A DNA stretch of 64,000 nt. It comes from Usnea hakonensis (lineage: Eukaryota; Ascomycota; Lecanoromycetes; Lecanorales; Parmeliaceae). Positions within the stretch are counted from its first letter, which is position 1. The number at the start of each line of letters is the position of its first letter. Positions 52,126 to 63,128 of this stretch are shown here, piece after piece. The stretch lies in assembly GCA_013423325.1 (NCBI GenBank), contig BLJB01000013.1:1-64000 (forward strand). The letters are read 5' to 3'. The translations under genes were made by a program, and so were the position numbers. The notes under the pieces were generated by a model. It did no database searches, was not told the DNA's origin, and was given only the letters and a program-made list of their open reading frames with translations.

Positions 52126-53453
52126 ATGGCTACAGTCATCATTGGTGCCGGCATCATTGGAACATCAACAGCGTACTATCTGAGTCAAACCTCAAAGAAA
52201 CCAGTACACCTCGTCGAAGCCTCTCCCCAACTCTTCTCCTCGGCATCTGGCTATGCAGCCGGCTTCCTGGCCCGGGACTGGTTTTCGCCCTCGCTATCGA
52301 AGCTCGGCGAATTGAGTTTCGATCTTCACAAGCAGCTCGCTGAAGAAAACAACGGCCATCAACGCTGGGGTTACAGTAGAAGCACTGGGACAAGCCTGGC
52401 AGAGACTGTAGGGAAGAATGGCGCGGATTGGCTGATGGAAGGGGTCAGTCGGTCAACTGCCGCTGCGAAGACCACTCACAGCAATGGCAGTCGTCCTGCT
52501 TGGTTGGTGCCTGGCTCTGGTCTCGATGTGATGAGTGATGGATCTACAACGGCTCAATGGTAGGGTCTGCTCCTCCTTTCAGCTGTCCAGCCTGTTTGTA
52601 GTGCCATTCGTAGATCTATAACATGTTTTGGTACCATATCCCACACAGGGTCGACTTAACGGAACATCTCCATAGTGACCCATTACTTCTCTGTCGTTTC
52701 CTCATGGAAGGCTGTCAATCCCGCGGTGTGCGACTCCACCAACCCGTCAAAGCCATTTCCATCACCCACTCACCATCGAACACCCTCTCCAGCATAACCA
52801 TCCTCAACACCTCCACCCAAGAATCAACAACGGTGCCTTGTACGCGCCTAGTGCTCGCAGCGGGCGCCTGGACCCCAGAAGTCCACCGCACCCTTTTCCC
52901 AAACTCAAAGACGAAAATACCCATCACATCGCTAGCAGGACACTCGCTCGTCCTCCGCTCGCCGCACTGGCCTCCCCCCGCGCTCGACAGCACCGACCCG
53001 ATCAACAGCACGGAGGCCCGTCCGCAGGACTGCCATGCCGTTTTCACGACCGACGCCGACGCGGACTACAGCCCCGAAATCTTCTCGCGCATGCCGAACG
53101 GCTGCATCTATCTCGCCGGCCTCAACTCCAGCACCTACGCGCTCCCCAAGCTCGCCACCGAGCGCATCATCGACCCTAAAAGTATCGCCGTGTTGAAGCG
53201 GACGGCGCGGAAATTGCTGGGTGAGGGGTTTGAGGTTGTGAGGGAGGGCGTTTGCTGGAGGCCGGTGGCGAGGAAAGGGGTGCCGATTATTGCCGAGTTG
53301 GGTGGGAAAGGAGGAGGGGAGGAGGGGGAGGCTGGGGTGATTGTGTGCGCTGGGCCCTGGGGCATTTCGAATTCGCTGGGGAGTGGGTATTGTGTTGCGA
53401 AGATGGTGGAGGGCGAGGATGTGGAGCGCTATGTGGGGCGGTTGGGCTTGTAG
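52126..53453 (+). CDS. FAD-dependent oxidoreductase (DAO fold, TDA3-like)
   Basis: Two exons: 52126-52559 and 52649-53453, 89 bp intron. Protein 412 aa. MATVIIGAGIIGTSTAYYLS is the dinucleotide-binding fold at the very N-terminus, and SSASGYAAGFLARDW is a conserved FAD-contact stretch. VDLTEHLHSDPLLLCRFL, LVLAAGAWTP and the C-terminal CAGPWGISNSLGSGYCVAKM complete a D-amino-acid-oxidase-type fold. The pattern fits the fungal Tda3-like group, thought to act at endosome-Golgi membranes in yeast. The substrate is unknown. A Gly/Glu-rich insertion (about residues 357-367) is low complexity. Confidence 0.9.
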
Positions 53454-54061
53454 ATGGAACCAATATCATGCTTGGATCGAATTCGAGGGGTCAAAATGCC
53501 TGAAGAGAGATGATTTTATCCACTAGCTGCACCGTACTTCTGAATGCCGGAATGGGAAGGTGTTTCCTCGGCTGCCTCGTCTCTATGGATGTGATAAAAT
53601 TGATTTGCTCTTGTTTCTCCGAACTGAGAGATGAGTAGGGTCAGGTTCGATGTCATGTCCAGCTGAAAAGACTGTCGTGCTTCATTCGCGACTCACACTT
53701 TGTGGGCAGTATCGTAGCTCCTTCACAGAGGCGATTGTCACGTAGCAACATCATTTCGCATTGGTCTTTGGCATCAAATCCCACCCTTCTCCCGTTCCTC
53801 CCCCCCTTCTCCCGATGTGATGGTCTAAAGGAAGTAAATGAGAGGCTCGATACATTCAAAATGCCGAGTTGAGGTACCACGAAGATAAGCAACAGCGCTT
53901 TACGATGCAAGATTTGGCGCTCGTCTAGGTGGTCGGTGATCCATTTGATGCCGCAAAATAGGACATTGATCGAGGCCTATGCTTAGGCATAGCCATGAAC
54001 GATTTTTGCAGGCCTCGAGTTCGAGCGGAATCATGTGCTATCATTGGTGTGTGGTGTTCTT
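53454..54061. other. convergent intergenic spacer
   Basis: A 608 bp gap between FAD oxidoreductase and slt11 3' ends. No coding signal was seen. Confidence 0.5.
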
Positions 54062-55334
54062 TCAATTCCCTGCCAAGCTAGCGTAATTCACATCTTCTGT
54101 CCCTGGCGGAGGAGCTATAGCAGGCATTTGGTCCATCTCTTGGGCATGTCCTCCATCAACCTCTGGAACCGACGCCCTGTCCGCAGCCTTGACAGCCCTT
54201 GCTGTGTCCCTTCCGGCGCGTGCATACGACATTCTTTCCTCCGTGTCCAGATGATCGAGTGCCTTTGGCCGCGCCCAGTTGACTCGTAGTGGGCAACCCG
54301 CAATGACTGCTCTGCCTTGACAGTGCTCCGCTGCTTCTTCGGCTCCTTCCCTCGTTGCATAGTTTATGAATGCCGCATGGGACCTGTGACTGCAAACTAG
54401 GGACCTGAGGACGCCAAAAGGCGAGAAGAATGTGCGTATGGCGTGCTCGGGTAGATCGTCCTCAACGCCGGTGACCATTAATGATGTGATGTTTTTGTCT
54501 CGTGGTGGTAGGATGTCCTGAGGTTGAGGTGGTAGTTGAGCAGTGCCTGGGAAACCACGCCCTCCTCTTGCTCCTCCTCGACCTCGTAAAGCTCCTCCTC
54601 TTGCTCCACCACGACCTCCCCTGCTGTCGTGCGTTCTTATGGGTCCCGGTGCTGCAGTTATTCTTCTTTGCCCGCCATCCTCAGGAACGACTTCTCCCTC
54701 CCCCTTCTGGTTCTCCTCACTTGCTTCCAGCCGCCGCTGACGCTTGTAATACGGTTCGCTGTTTGCCAAACGGCGTAGCAGCTCTCTCGCTTTCTCGTCC
54801 GTCTTTTCGTATTCTTCGACCCCGCCTCTGCCCTCCTCTATCTCTCTCTCATTCTCCTGGGCGTAATACTCTCGGTTGATACTGCTCTGTGGGCCTGGTG
54901 CGACCATTTTGAGCGCAGCATCTCTCACCACAATAGGTAAACCGAAGGATAGATCCAGCATGCAACACTGACAGCAATTTTTTAGGCGAGCGCAGGTGAG
55001 GCAGATGTTTGTACGCTTCGCTCGCGCGGTCCGGTCAGCTTTCCATCGGAATATGGTGAAAGGTCTTGTGCAAATTTTGCATTCCTAGTAGACATCGTCA
55101 GTCAGTCATTTTTCTTGGGATGGGCGCAGTGGGGATAAGCTTACCGCTCCATGATCCTCTTTGAGCATTTGGACATATGGGTTGTCAGGCAAGCAGGTCT
55201 CACATACGGAGGGAAAATCTGTGATTCAAAGGACATGTTAGCAAGAGGCAAAGAGTGACGCAGTCCCACACCTGGTACCTACCCGTCGTTTCCCAACCCG
55301 AGCGATTAAGGTCTTGCTTGATTTGGGGTGGCAT
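54062..55334 (-). CDS. SLT11: pre-mRNA splicing factor Slt11/Ecm2 (RBM22, Cwf5)
   Basis: Three exons: 55334-55283, 55218-55145 and 55084-54062. Introns are 64 and 60 bp. Protein 382 aa. MPPQIKQDLNRSGWE..DFPSVCETCLPDNPYVQMLKE, CKICTRPFTIFRWK and TNICLTCARLKNCCQCCMLDL are the Cys-rich zinc-binding N-terminus. An Arg/Gly repeat box (about residues 200-225) precedes an RRM (SLMVTGVEDDLPEHAIRTFFSPFG...HAAFINYATREGAEEAAE). It contacts U6 and intron in the activated spliceosome. Notable in a window so rich in introns. It is divergent from erg6 with 427 bp between start codons. Confidence 0.95.
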
Positions 55335-55761
55335 GATGAAATCTATCTATCTGTCTGTCTGTGTGTCTGTCTGTGATATTTGAAAGAAAGAGGAAGCAGG
55401 AAGAAGTTTTTGTAGAGAAGAATTTATTCGAAACGAGATCTCAGCGCACTTGTTTGTTCTATGCTGACTGATATGATTTGTGAAGCAATATCCAGAGTGG
55501 TGTGAGCGGCGGAACCTCGGAGTGCCAAGCCCGCATCCCTAGCGTCGGACCCCTGTCCAAATATTGCCTAACAAGGTAAAAAAGAAACAAGTGAAGCACA
55601 AGAGCTGGAGTATTCTACTTCAAAATTTCGCTTGCCTTTTGTCCAATGCTTTCCTTCCAGCTTCCCTACCATCTTATTCATATCCTCAATCTCTTCAATA
55701 CCAAATCCAGAGACATCATACTACTTAAGATCTCCAGTCACTGACCCTTCCCAAATCAATC
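55335..55761. promoter_or_regulatory. shared divergent upstream region
   Basis: A 427 bp gap with the start codons of slt11 (minus) and erg6 (plus) at its ends. A CTAT/CTGT run (55341-55377) lies in the slt11 leader. No sterol-response site can be named with confidence. Confidence 0.45.
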
Positions 55762-57003
55762 ATGGCCCCAATTGCGCTTGAAAGCGAGGACCATTCACGA
55801 GATGCCGCCTTTCATAAGGCAATGCACGGCAAATCGGTTAACTCGAGAGGTTTCCGTTCCATGCTGAATAAAGACCACGATGCGCACAAGACAGCTAGTG
55901 ATGAATACTTCAAACACTGGGACAACAAGTCTGCTGGGACCGAGACTGTAGAAATCAGAGAAGTGAGCGCTGATCGCTCCGGGAATTATCTCAACTTTTA
56001 GCTTACACGTCAACTAGTCACGGAAAGCAGAGTATGCCACTCTGACCAGGCACTACTACAACCTTGCCACCGATCTCTACGAGTATGGCTGGGGAGGTTC
56101 TTTCCACTTCTGCCGATTCGCCTACGGTGAGGGCTTCCACCAAGCCATTGCTCGACACGAACACTATCTGGCGCACACCATGGGCCTTCGACGAGGCATG
56201 AAGGTTCTTGATGTAGGATGTGGTGTTGGCGGTCCAGCAAGGGAGATTGCAAAATTTGCAGACGTCAACGTCGTTGGATTGAATAACAACGACTATCAAA
56301 TTGAACGTGCTGGCAAATACGCTGCACAGGAAGGACTATCGGATCGATTGACTTTCACCAAGGGCGATTTCATGGTATGTATCGAGCTTGGCTCCAAGAA
56401 TAAAATTTGCGTACTGAGTGAAAATAGCAAATGTCCTTCCCCGCGGAGACTTTCGATGCAGTGTACGCCATAGAAGCCACTGTTCACGCACCGTCTCTGG
56501 AAGGTGTTTACTCCCAAATCTTTCGAGTACTGAAGCCTGGCGGTATATTTGGTGTGTACGAATGGTTCATGACCGACCGCTATGACAATAACAATCCTCA
56601 CCACCGCGAGGTTCGCCTGGGAATTGAACAAGGCGACGGAATTTCCAACATGGTGAGAGTATCCGAGGGTCTGGAAGCGATCAAGGCGGCCGGTTTTGAG
56701 CTTGAAATGCATGAGGATCTGGCCGAGCGAACAGATGCAAGGCCATGGTATTACCCCCTGGATGGAGACTTGAGGATGGCATCGAGCTTGGGTGATATTC
56801 TTACCATCGCTCGGATGACCAGGATAGGGCGCTTCTTGGCCCACAACGCTGTTGGAGGGCTGGAAAGAATTGGGATTGCGCCCAAGGGAACGAAGAGAAC
56901 GGCAGATAGTCTTGGGTATGCGGCTGACTGCTTGGTGGCTGGGGGCAAGGAGAAATTATTCACTCCGATGTATCTGATGATTGCAAGGAAACCACAAGCA
57001 TAG
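55762..57003 (+). CDS. erg6: sterol 24-C-methyltransferase
   Basis: Three exons: 55762-55962, 56018-56374 and 56428-57003. Introns are 55 and 53 bp. Protein 377 aa. The YEYGWG sterol-binding motif (about residues 88-93), the SAM-binding DVGCGVGGPAREI (about 132), the IEATVHAP motif (about 201) and YEWFMTDRYD are all present, as is the C-terminal KLFTPMYLMIARKP. The enzyme transfers a methyl group from S-adenosylmethionine to C-24 of zymosterol or lanosterol-type sterols in ergosterol synthesis, at ER and lipid droplets. Complete. Confidence 0.97.
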
Positions 57004-57718
57004 GGTGTCCTAAGAAAGAAATGTTGAGAACATGTAGTTATGTTTCTTTGATTTTTAATTCTGCATCTGCATTTGAGAGCGATTGGCGCGTTTTCTCTCC
57101 GCAATAAATATAGCATGTGCATGCTGGGATTGCAGTCTCAATAGATACTTTACAAGCAATCTCCACCTTCTTGCCTTCATACAATGGTATCCTTTCAGGC
57201 CTTCTTCAGCTATCGGGCGATTGGGATTCTAGCCTTTCCCGCCAATGGGATTACTCGTCACGACCCTAGAACATACCGTGATCATTGATTTTTACGGCTT
57301 GGATTTAATGATAAGCCTAGGCCACAATTGCTGGAGTTGCCGACGATGTGATACCCTTGGGACCTGGTCATTAGATCTCAAGTTGCCGATGGTCCCTACG
57401 TTCCTTTTTTCAGATATATACCATGAGAATTTAATGCGACAACAAGACCGGTGCTCGATGACCATCATTCCCATTCCCACTCCCACTCCCAGAGTGAAGA
57501 AATGCAGTAAATTTTGATGAGTGACCGTTCAGGTTCTGCTCCGAAGTCCCCAACCCGCAGGACCACTAGCGCCGGTGATTTTCCTCCCAACTTTCACCGA
57601 TGAAGCTGGTCAGACATTCTTTTCATGTTCAGCGAGCACACACATCATGGTCTCGTAACAACAATTTTAACATTTCTCATTGTTGCCCTTCTTCGTTCAG
57701 TCGTCTACAGCTTTTGCC
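57004..57718. other. intergenic, upstream of PDB1
   Basis: A 715 bp gap. 57470-57492 is a short CCCATT/CCCACT run. No gene recognised. The end should contain the PDB1 promoter. Confidence 0.5.
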
Positions 57719-59025
57719 ATGGTTGCTTCACGCCTCCTCCGCCCGGCTTCACGTCTTCTCCCGCCTTTCATAAGCCCGACTCGATCCGTCATACAACCTA
57801 CAATCTCATTACCTACGATTGTGTCCAGAAGAAGCTATGCTACACCGAGTGGAGTCAAAGAGCTGGCTGTGAGGGATGCCCTCAATGAGGCTCTCGCGGA
57901 AGAGCTTGAATCGAACGATAAAGTGTTCGTGCTGGGTGAAGAGGTCGCCCAGTACAATGGAGCGTAAGTGTTGGTCCAAAGTTCGGCATGTATTAGAATT
58001 CTAAAGCCTGGAATAGATACAAGGTCACCAAAGGGCTTCTGGATCGGTTCGGTGAGAAGAGGGTCATCGACAGTCCGATTACGGAATCTGGATTTGCCGG
58101 TCTTACAGTAGGAGCAGCGTTAGCAGGCTTACATCCCGTGGTATGCTCCGACCTTCCCCATCTATACTATCAAGGCGTTGTGTAAGCTGACACAATGATG
58201 CCAGTGTGAGTTCATGACCTTCAATTTTGCCATGCAAGCAATCGACCAAATCATCAACTCCGCAGCCAAAACACACTACATGTCCGGTGGGATTCAGCCG
58301 TGTAACATTACTTTCCGAGGCCCGAACGGCTTTGCTTCCGGCGTCGCTGCCCAACATTCACAAGATTACTCAAGTTGGTACGGCAGCATACCAGGGCTGA
58401 AGGTAGTGGCGCCTTGGAGCTCCGAAGACGCAAAAGGACTGCTCAAGGCTGCGATCAGAGACCCAAATCCCGTCGTGGTGTTGGAGAACGAGTAAGCATT
58501 CCTTCACACGGCAAGGCCTATAAGCGAATGGATTCGGATTGACCGATCCACAGATTACTCTATGGCACACCCTTCCCAATGTCCGAGGCCGCGCAAAAGG
58601 ACGACTTCGTTCTGCCTTTTGGGAAAGCCAAAATTGAGCGTCCTGGCAAGGACTTAACCATCGTCACCCTCTCTCGTTGTGTAGGCCAAGCTCTTACTGC
58701 GGCCGAACAGATGAAGAAGGATTACGGAGTTGAGGCTGAAGTCATCAACCTCCGATCGGTGAAGCCGATGGACGTTGAAGCGATCGTCAAATCGGTTAAA
58801 AAGACCGGTCACTTGATGGCAGTGGAGAGTGGATTCCCGAGCTTCGGGGTAGGCGCGGAGATACTAGCTTTGACTATGGAGTATGCATTCGACTACCTAG
58901 ACGCTCCTGCAGTCCGAGTCACTGGCGCCGAAGTCCCTACCCCATATGCTCAAGGGCTGGAGAACATGAGCTTCCCATCTGAAGATCTGATCGCCAGGTA
59001 CGGGGCTAAGCTTTTGAGGGTCTAA
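57719..59025 (+). CDS. PDB1: pyruvate dehydrogenase E1 beta subunit, mitochondrial
   Basis: Four exons: 57719-57963, 58017-58140, 58205-58491 and 58554-59025. Introns are 53, 64 and 62 bp. Protein 375 aa. The first 40 residues are Arg/Ser/Pro-rich with RRSYA at the likely processing point, a mitochondrial targeting peptide. VRDALNEALAEEL....VFVLGEEVAQYNGAYKVTKGLL, ITESGFAGL.VGAALAGL.PVCEFMTFNFAMQAID and the C-terminal domain with AVESGFPSFGVGAEI identify E1-beta. With E1-alpha and thiamine diphosphate it decarboxylates pyruvate in the matrix. Full length. Confidence 0.97.
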
Positions 59026-59995
59026 GTCGACCATGAGTAATGTTCGGCCATCGACGCTGTAGCATGACTGTTTGTTGCTGAGATGGGACCTCCCAAGACG
59101 GCGATTGGCGTGACAAGCGGCAAGTTTGCGAATTGATGCTAACTCGAGGCGAAGGGGTTGGTGATCTTGTGCATTTACTTAGTCTGTCGGTAAGACGCGG
59201 GACTCGATGGAAAAGCGATCAGAGGATGTGATTGAAGCCCGTCACAATTTGGCCAGCGTTGGTCTTTATTTCGCGGAAATATTCGGTATTCGGACGTGGA
59301 TGCACATGACTCGGGCGTCTATTTGTACTCTCTTTAAGTAGTACTGATACTGAAGTGTACTTGGGTGCTTCAATTAAACGTGGTAGATTAAGTTTGGGGG
59401 ACTAGTGAACAGACAGCGTATCAGATTCGAGGGCGTAAATCCCAACGCCTCCGGACATGATCGCACGGCAGAAAATAAATCTCCTAGCGCGGCTTGTATA
59501 AAGTAGGCATACCGTATTTGCTCTCCCGCTTGCCGTATCGCCATCCCATCCCACCCATCCGACGCATCTTGCAGGCATCTTTGGAACCCGGTAGACTTCG
59601 TAGCGTGTGCCACCGTCGGGGTCGGGCGAACCATGGGATTGATGAGTCCATGTGCAACTGGGCATTTCATTGCATGGAACCGAATCCAAAGGCTGAGCTA
59701 AAAAAGAGGTCAAGATTTAGAGGCGTACAAACTGCCACGTTGGAACATCTAGACCCAATATCACCCAAAAGAAAAAGAACGGAATGAATCAAAGATGGGA
59801 TCTAGATATGATGATGTTTGTCAACGTTTCCTCGGAAACATGTCTCTGTCCACAAGATGTGTGGAAATATGCACGATGCACGGGATAGATAATAGATAAA
59901 ATACTTTACCTACTTATCTTAAGATAAATGAATTGCCGATGATTAGCCTTGCCTTGTCCATTTCAATTGCTCTTACTTCACTTCATTCTTCTCTC

Positions 59996-60042
<47 letters not shown>

Positions 60043-61128
60043 CTCTTTGCCTCCCTCTCCCTTCTCCCTATCTCTCTCACTCTCTCCAACCCTCCCGACT
60101 TCTGGTCTTCTTCACTGGCCACTTGTACTTCAATACATGCGTATGCGCACGCGCTCGAACATTTGACCGAAACAAATGGATACACCTGAATGCATACCCG
60201 CAATTCTGGATCTGTACATAAAGGACATATAAGGTCATTCGGACGGTCCATTTTAGCAGCATAACTTGTTGCTCTACTATTTCCAAAGGGCAAGAACAGA
60301 CGCGCCCGTTGCTGTAGGATCCGCGCTTTACCACATGGCTTGGGAACACGACGATGTGGCTAAATGGTGGCTCCTGACTACTCGGCCTGCTCGTGCCTCT
60401 CTGGTGCTGTACTAAATCCTCTCCTCCTCCTAGACTCCTACTACTGTCAAGATTGTCAACATTACCTTAGTGACCTCGATCTAAGAAAGGTTCTTCCAGC
60501 ACAGCCGAGGGCCCAAGGCATGGCCATTGGGTCTTTGGATCGGAGATTTATTTGCTTCGGCCCTGCACTCTGCACATCATCTTTCTCGTGCGGATAAAGC
60601 CTTCTCCGTTTCATCAGTAAAAAATGTCTTTTTCCAAATATTTAAGAGTAAGTTGGAATGCTTTAATGCTCTCGATGCCTGGTCCATGTCGGTAGCGTAC
60701 TTCCATATTTTCTACTATTTGTCAAGTTTTTGTGACAGCAGTATGGCCGAACTCCTTTTCCCATCTCTCGTTCTATAGGTCCGTTGCTTGAAAAAAAAAA
60801 AAAAAAAAAACATCACAGGCCGAGCTTGGCCTTTTCCCGGCCGTTATGTGGGAAAATTTATTTCCTCTCTTCCATCCACCCTTGTTCATGTTTGACTCCG
60901 TCATTGTCATCCTCATCCTCATCATCATTATCATGGCAGGCGCGCCTCAATTGACCATCTTAAACCACGACACCACCCTCAACATCTCACACATGCCCAC
61001 CTTGACATCATTCCCGGCTCTACTTGCTTTCAACTTTCCTTTCTTCCGCCGGAGGACAGATTCTACCCCATTGATAAAGTCTGCAGTACTGTTGCTGCCG
61101 CAACTGACCTACTTCTTTGTGTACTGCC
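59026..61128. other. intergenic with CT microsatellite and A-tract
   Basis: About 2.1 kb without recognised gene. It contains a (CT)n-rich run at 59989-60085 and a 20-base A run at about 60791-60810. A frame from 60846 to 61229 overlaps the start of the next gene but has no family support. Confidence 0.5.
59989..60085. repeat. CT/CTTT microsatellite
   Basis: Imperfect (TC)n with TTTC interruptions, about 95 bp. It keeps long frames open by chance on both strands. Confidence 0.9.
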
Positions 61129-62511
61129 ATGCCTCGTCCTCAAGCAAGTGGCAGAAGTGGTCAAGTGAAGGCGAGAGCGCTTCCTCACCCGGGCCTCCGC
61201 TTTCTCACCCTTGCCCTGGAGTTACGTGAGAATATCTACGCGCATGTTTTACGCACTTGTCCTTCATCGCTCGCTGATCTGCTGCTTGTCAATCATCAGC
61301 TCGCTCGGGAAGTCAAGCCTTTCCTCTACAAAATGCCTCTGACCTTTGATGGACAATCTCAGCTCTTCGACTGGCTGTCTAAAGTAGATCATGATTATCT
61401 TCGTCACGTAGAAGAAATCCACTTCAAGCTCCACGATATCAACCCCGATGAGATTGTTGGAGCGCTTGGCAAGAAGCTTCAGAACGCAAATATAACTAGG
61501 GCGAGCGGCTCTCGCGGTCCGGATACCCCAGATAATCCATATTTTGAAGCTTGTCGTGCGGACCTCCGACGGGTTGGTGCTGCGTTCCGTCTGCTTCCCA
61601 ACCTTAGATATTTTACGGTGCTCTCCGCTTCAGAAAGAGATTCACAGCCCCACCATCGAACCCAAGACGCCTTCTCTAAGTTAGTTGGTCAGTGTTTTTC
61701 AAAACTGAAATTTCTTACTAGCGAGGAAGACCAACTTCCCATCGACTTTATTGCGGGAAAACCGGAATTACGGAGGCTTCGATTCCCCGCCACGACCAAC
61801 AGCGACGACGAAGAGACCGAAGAGCTCTTCTCTGCTCTGTCCCTGACGGAACTCGAGATTTGCCGGCTCCCACATCATACCGCCAGTGGCGCTGAAGAGT
61901 GGGACTGCGTGACTCCCATCCTCGAGAATCTATCACCCTTGCAGTCGTTGACGCTATTGGAGCGACATGGAAGCGAGACTCCGAACCTGGCAGCGGAAGT
62001 ATTCGTCGGGTCCCAAGCAGCATTGAAAAGACACAGGCAATCGCTAAGGACTCTGAAGCTACTTGCCAAACCCGGTCCCGAATACTCGGCAGATGAAGAC
62101 AGTGACCCAGTCTATCCTGAATTTTATTGCGCGGCATTCCTCGCTCAGTCCTCCCTCGCCCATATTGAATTCATCGACACTTGGATGTCCATCTACGAGC
62201 AACTGCCCCGCACCATTCAAACTGTAACCTGGCGCCTCGACGAATCGGCCCGGCCACCAAACGTGGCCACGTCCGTTGCCCGGATCAAGAAGATGGTCAG
62301 CCACGCCATCCAGGTGCGGGGAAGTCCGTGGGATCCCCGACTTCCGTTCTTGAGGCGCATCGTGATTTATCTCGACGGGTTTTTCCCATCGGCGGAAATC
62401 AGGCATCCGGCGCATCCTTCAAATGAGATTTTGCAGGCGGCGAGGGCGAAGTTGGGGGGTTTAGGGATTCGATTGGATTGGAAGGGGTGGGAGGGTGTTC
62501 CTAATTTTTGA
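61129..62511 (+). CDS. F-box-like / 2EXR-type hypothetical protein
   Basis: Single-exon gene of 460 aa from ATG 61129. LRFLTLALELRENIYAHVL (about residues 20-38) matches the 'LP.ELR..IY' start of fungal F-box-like and 2EXR proteins. ADLLLVNHQLAREVKPFLYKM follows, as in that class. The rest has irregular leucine-rich spacing and probably folds as LRR-like helices. Such proteins often serve as substrate adaptors for SCF ubiquitin ligases, but no partner can be named. Codon use is normal and no introns are needed. Confidence 0.78.
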   Translation: MPRPQASGRSGQVKARALPHPGLRFLTLALELRENIYAHVLRTCPSSLADLLLVNHQLAREVKPFLYKMPLTFDGQSQLFDWLSKVDHDYLRHVEEIHFKLHDINPDEIVGALGKKLQNANITRASGSRGPDTPDNPYFEACRADLRRVGAAFRLLPNLRYFTVLSASERDSQPHHRTQDAFSKLVGQCFSKLKFLTSEEDQLPIDFIAGKPELRRLRFPATTNSDDEETEELFSALSLTELEICRLPHHTASGAEEWDCVTPILENLSPLQSLTLLERHGSETPNLAAEVFVGSQAALKRHRQSLRTLKLLAKPGPEYSADEDSDPVYPEFYCAAFLAQSSLAHIEFIDTWMSIYEQLPRTIQTVTWRLDESARPPNVATSVARIKKMVSHAIQVRGSPWDPRLPFLRRIVIYLDGFFPSAEIRHPAHPSNEILQAARAKLGGLGIRLDWKGWEGVPNF

Positions 62512-63128
62512 TATAGCTGGTGCATGGATCCTATGGTGCTGAGGGGCAGCAATGGAACTGTCGGATTAGATTCATCTGTCAACATTCAGCAGCACAAGAC
62601 TAATGTCACGGCTCCTGGATGTGACACGGAGCTCTCCCCTTTGTGACGCAGCAAACAGTGTCTTGCCGGTTCAGGGGTGAAAACAGAACTCTCCCTTTCT
62701 GACGCTGCAAAAAGCGTCTTGCCATTCCGGCGGGTGAGACGAAACTTTCTGTTTCTGACGCAGCACCTTCAGTATTTCAATGCCTTGACCTGATGTTACC
62801 GTGATATCACCACTATTGGACGTGCATTATCATCAAGCATTCTTTGAGCGACTTTGAGCGACCTGGCATCGATTTCTTTAGCGAGCATTTGGGGTTGAGA
62901 GGTCAGCGAGCATTACAACATAATCACCCTAGCGGTGGGCACAAGATAAAGGTTGGGAGGGTTTGTCGAACGGTATTATTTCAGAGCATCGTAAATACGT
63001 CGTCACGCGAGCAGGAAATGCGGAGTCGGTATTCCCCTTGGATTCAACGCTAGCCTATGAAGTCATTCATCCATCCGTCCTAGCGGGTCCGATCCCTTTC
63101 CTCTTAAATATACTACACAGTCCTTTTC
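62512..63128. other. convergent intergenic spacer with 57 bp repeat
   Basis: A 617 bp gap between the F-box-like gene and the phosphoesterase-like gene. It contains a three-unit tandem repeat (62622-62770). Nothing coding. Confidence 0.5.
62622..62770. repeat. 57 bp tandem repeat, about 2.5 copies
   Basis: Units begin near 62622, 62678 and 62735. Each has TGACGC(A/T)GCA preceded by a CTCTCCC/TTTCTG block; GTGTCTTGCC or GCGTCTTGCC follows in the first two units, and the third is truncated. Confidence 0.8.
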
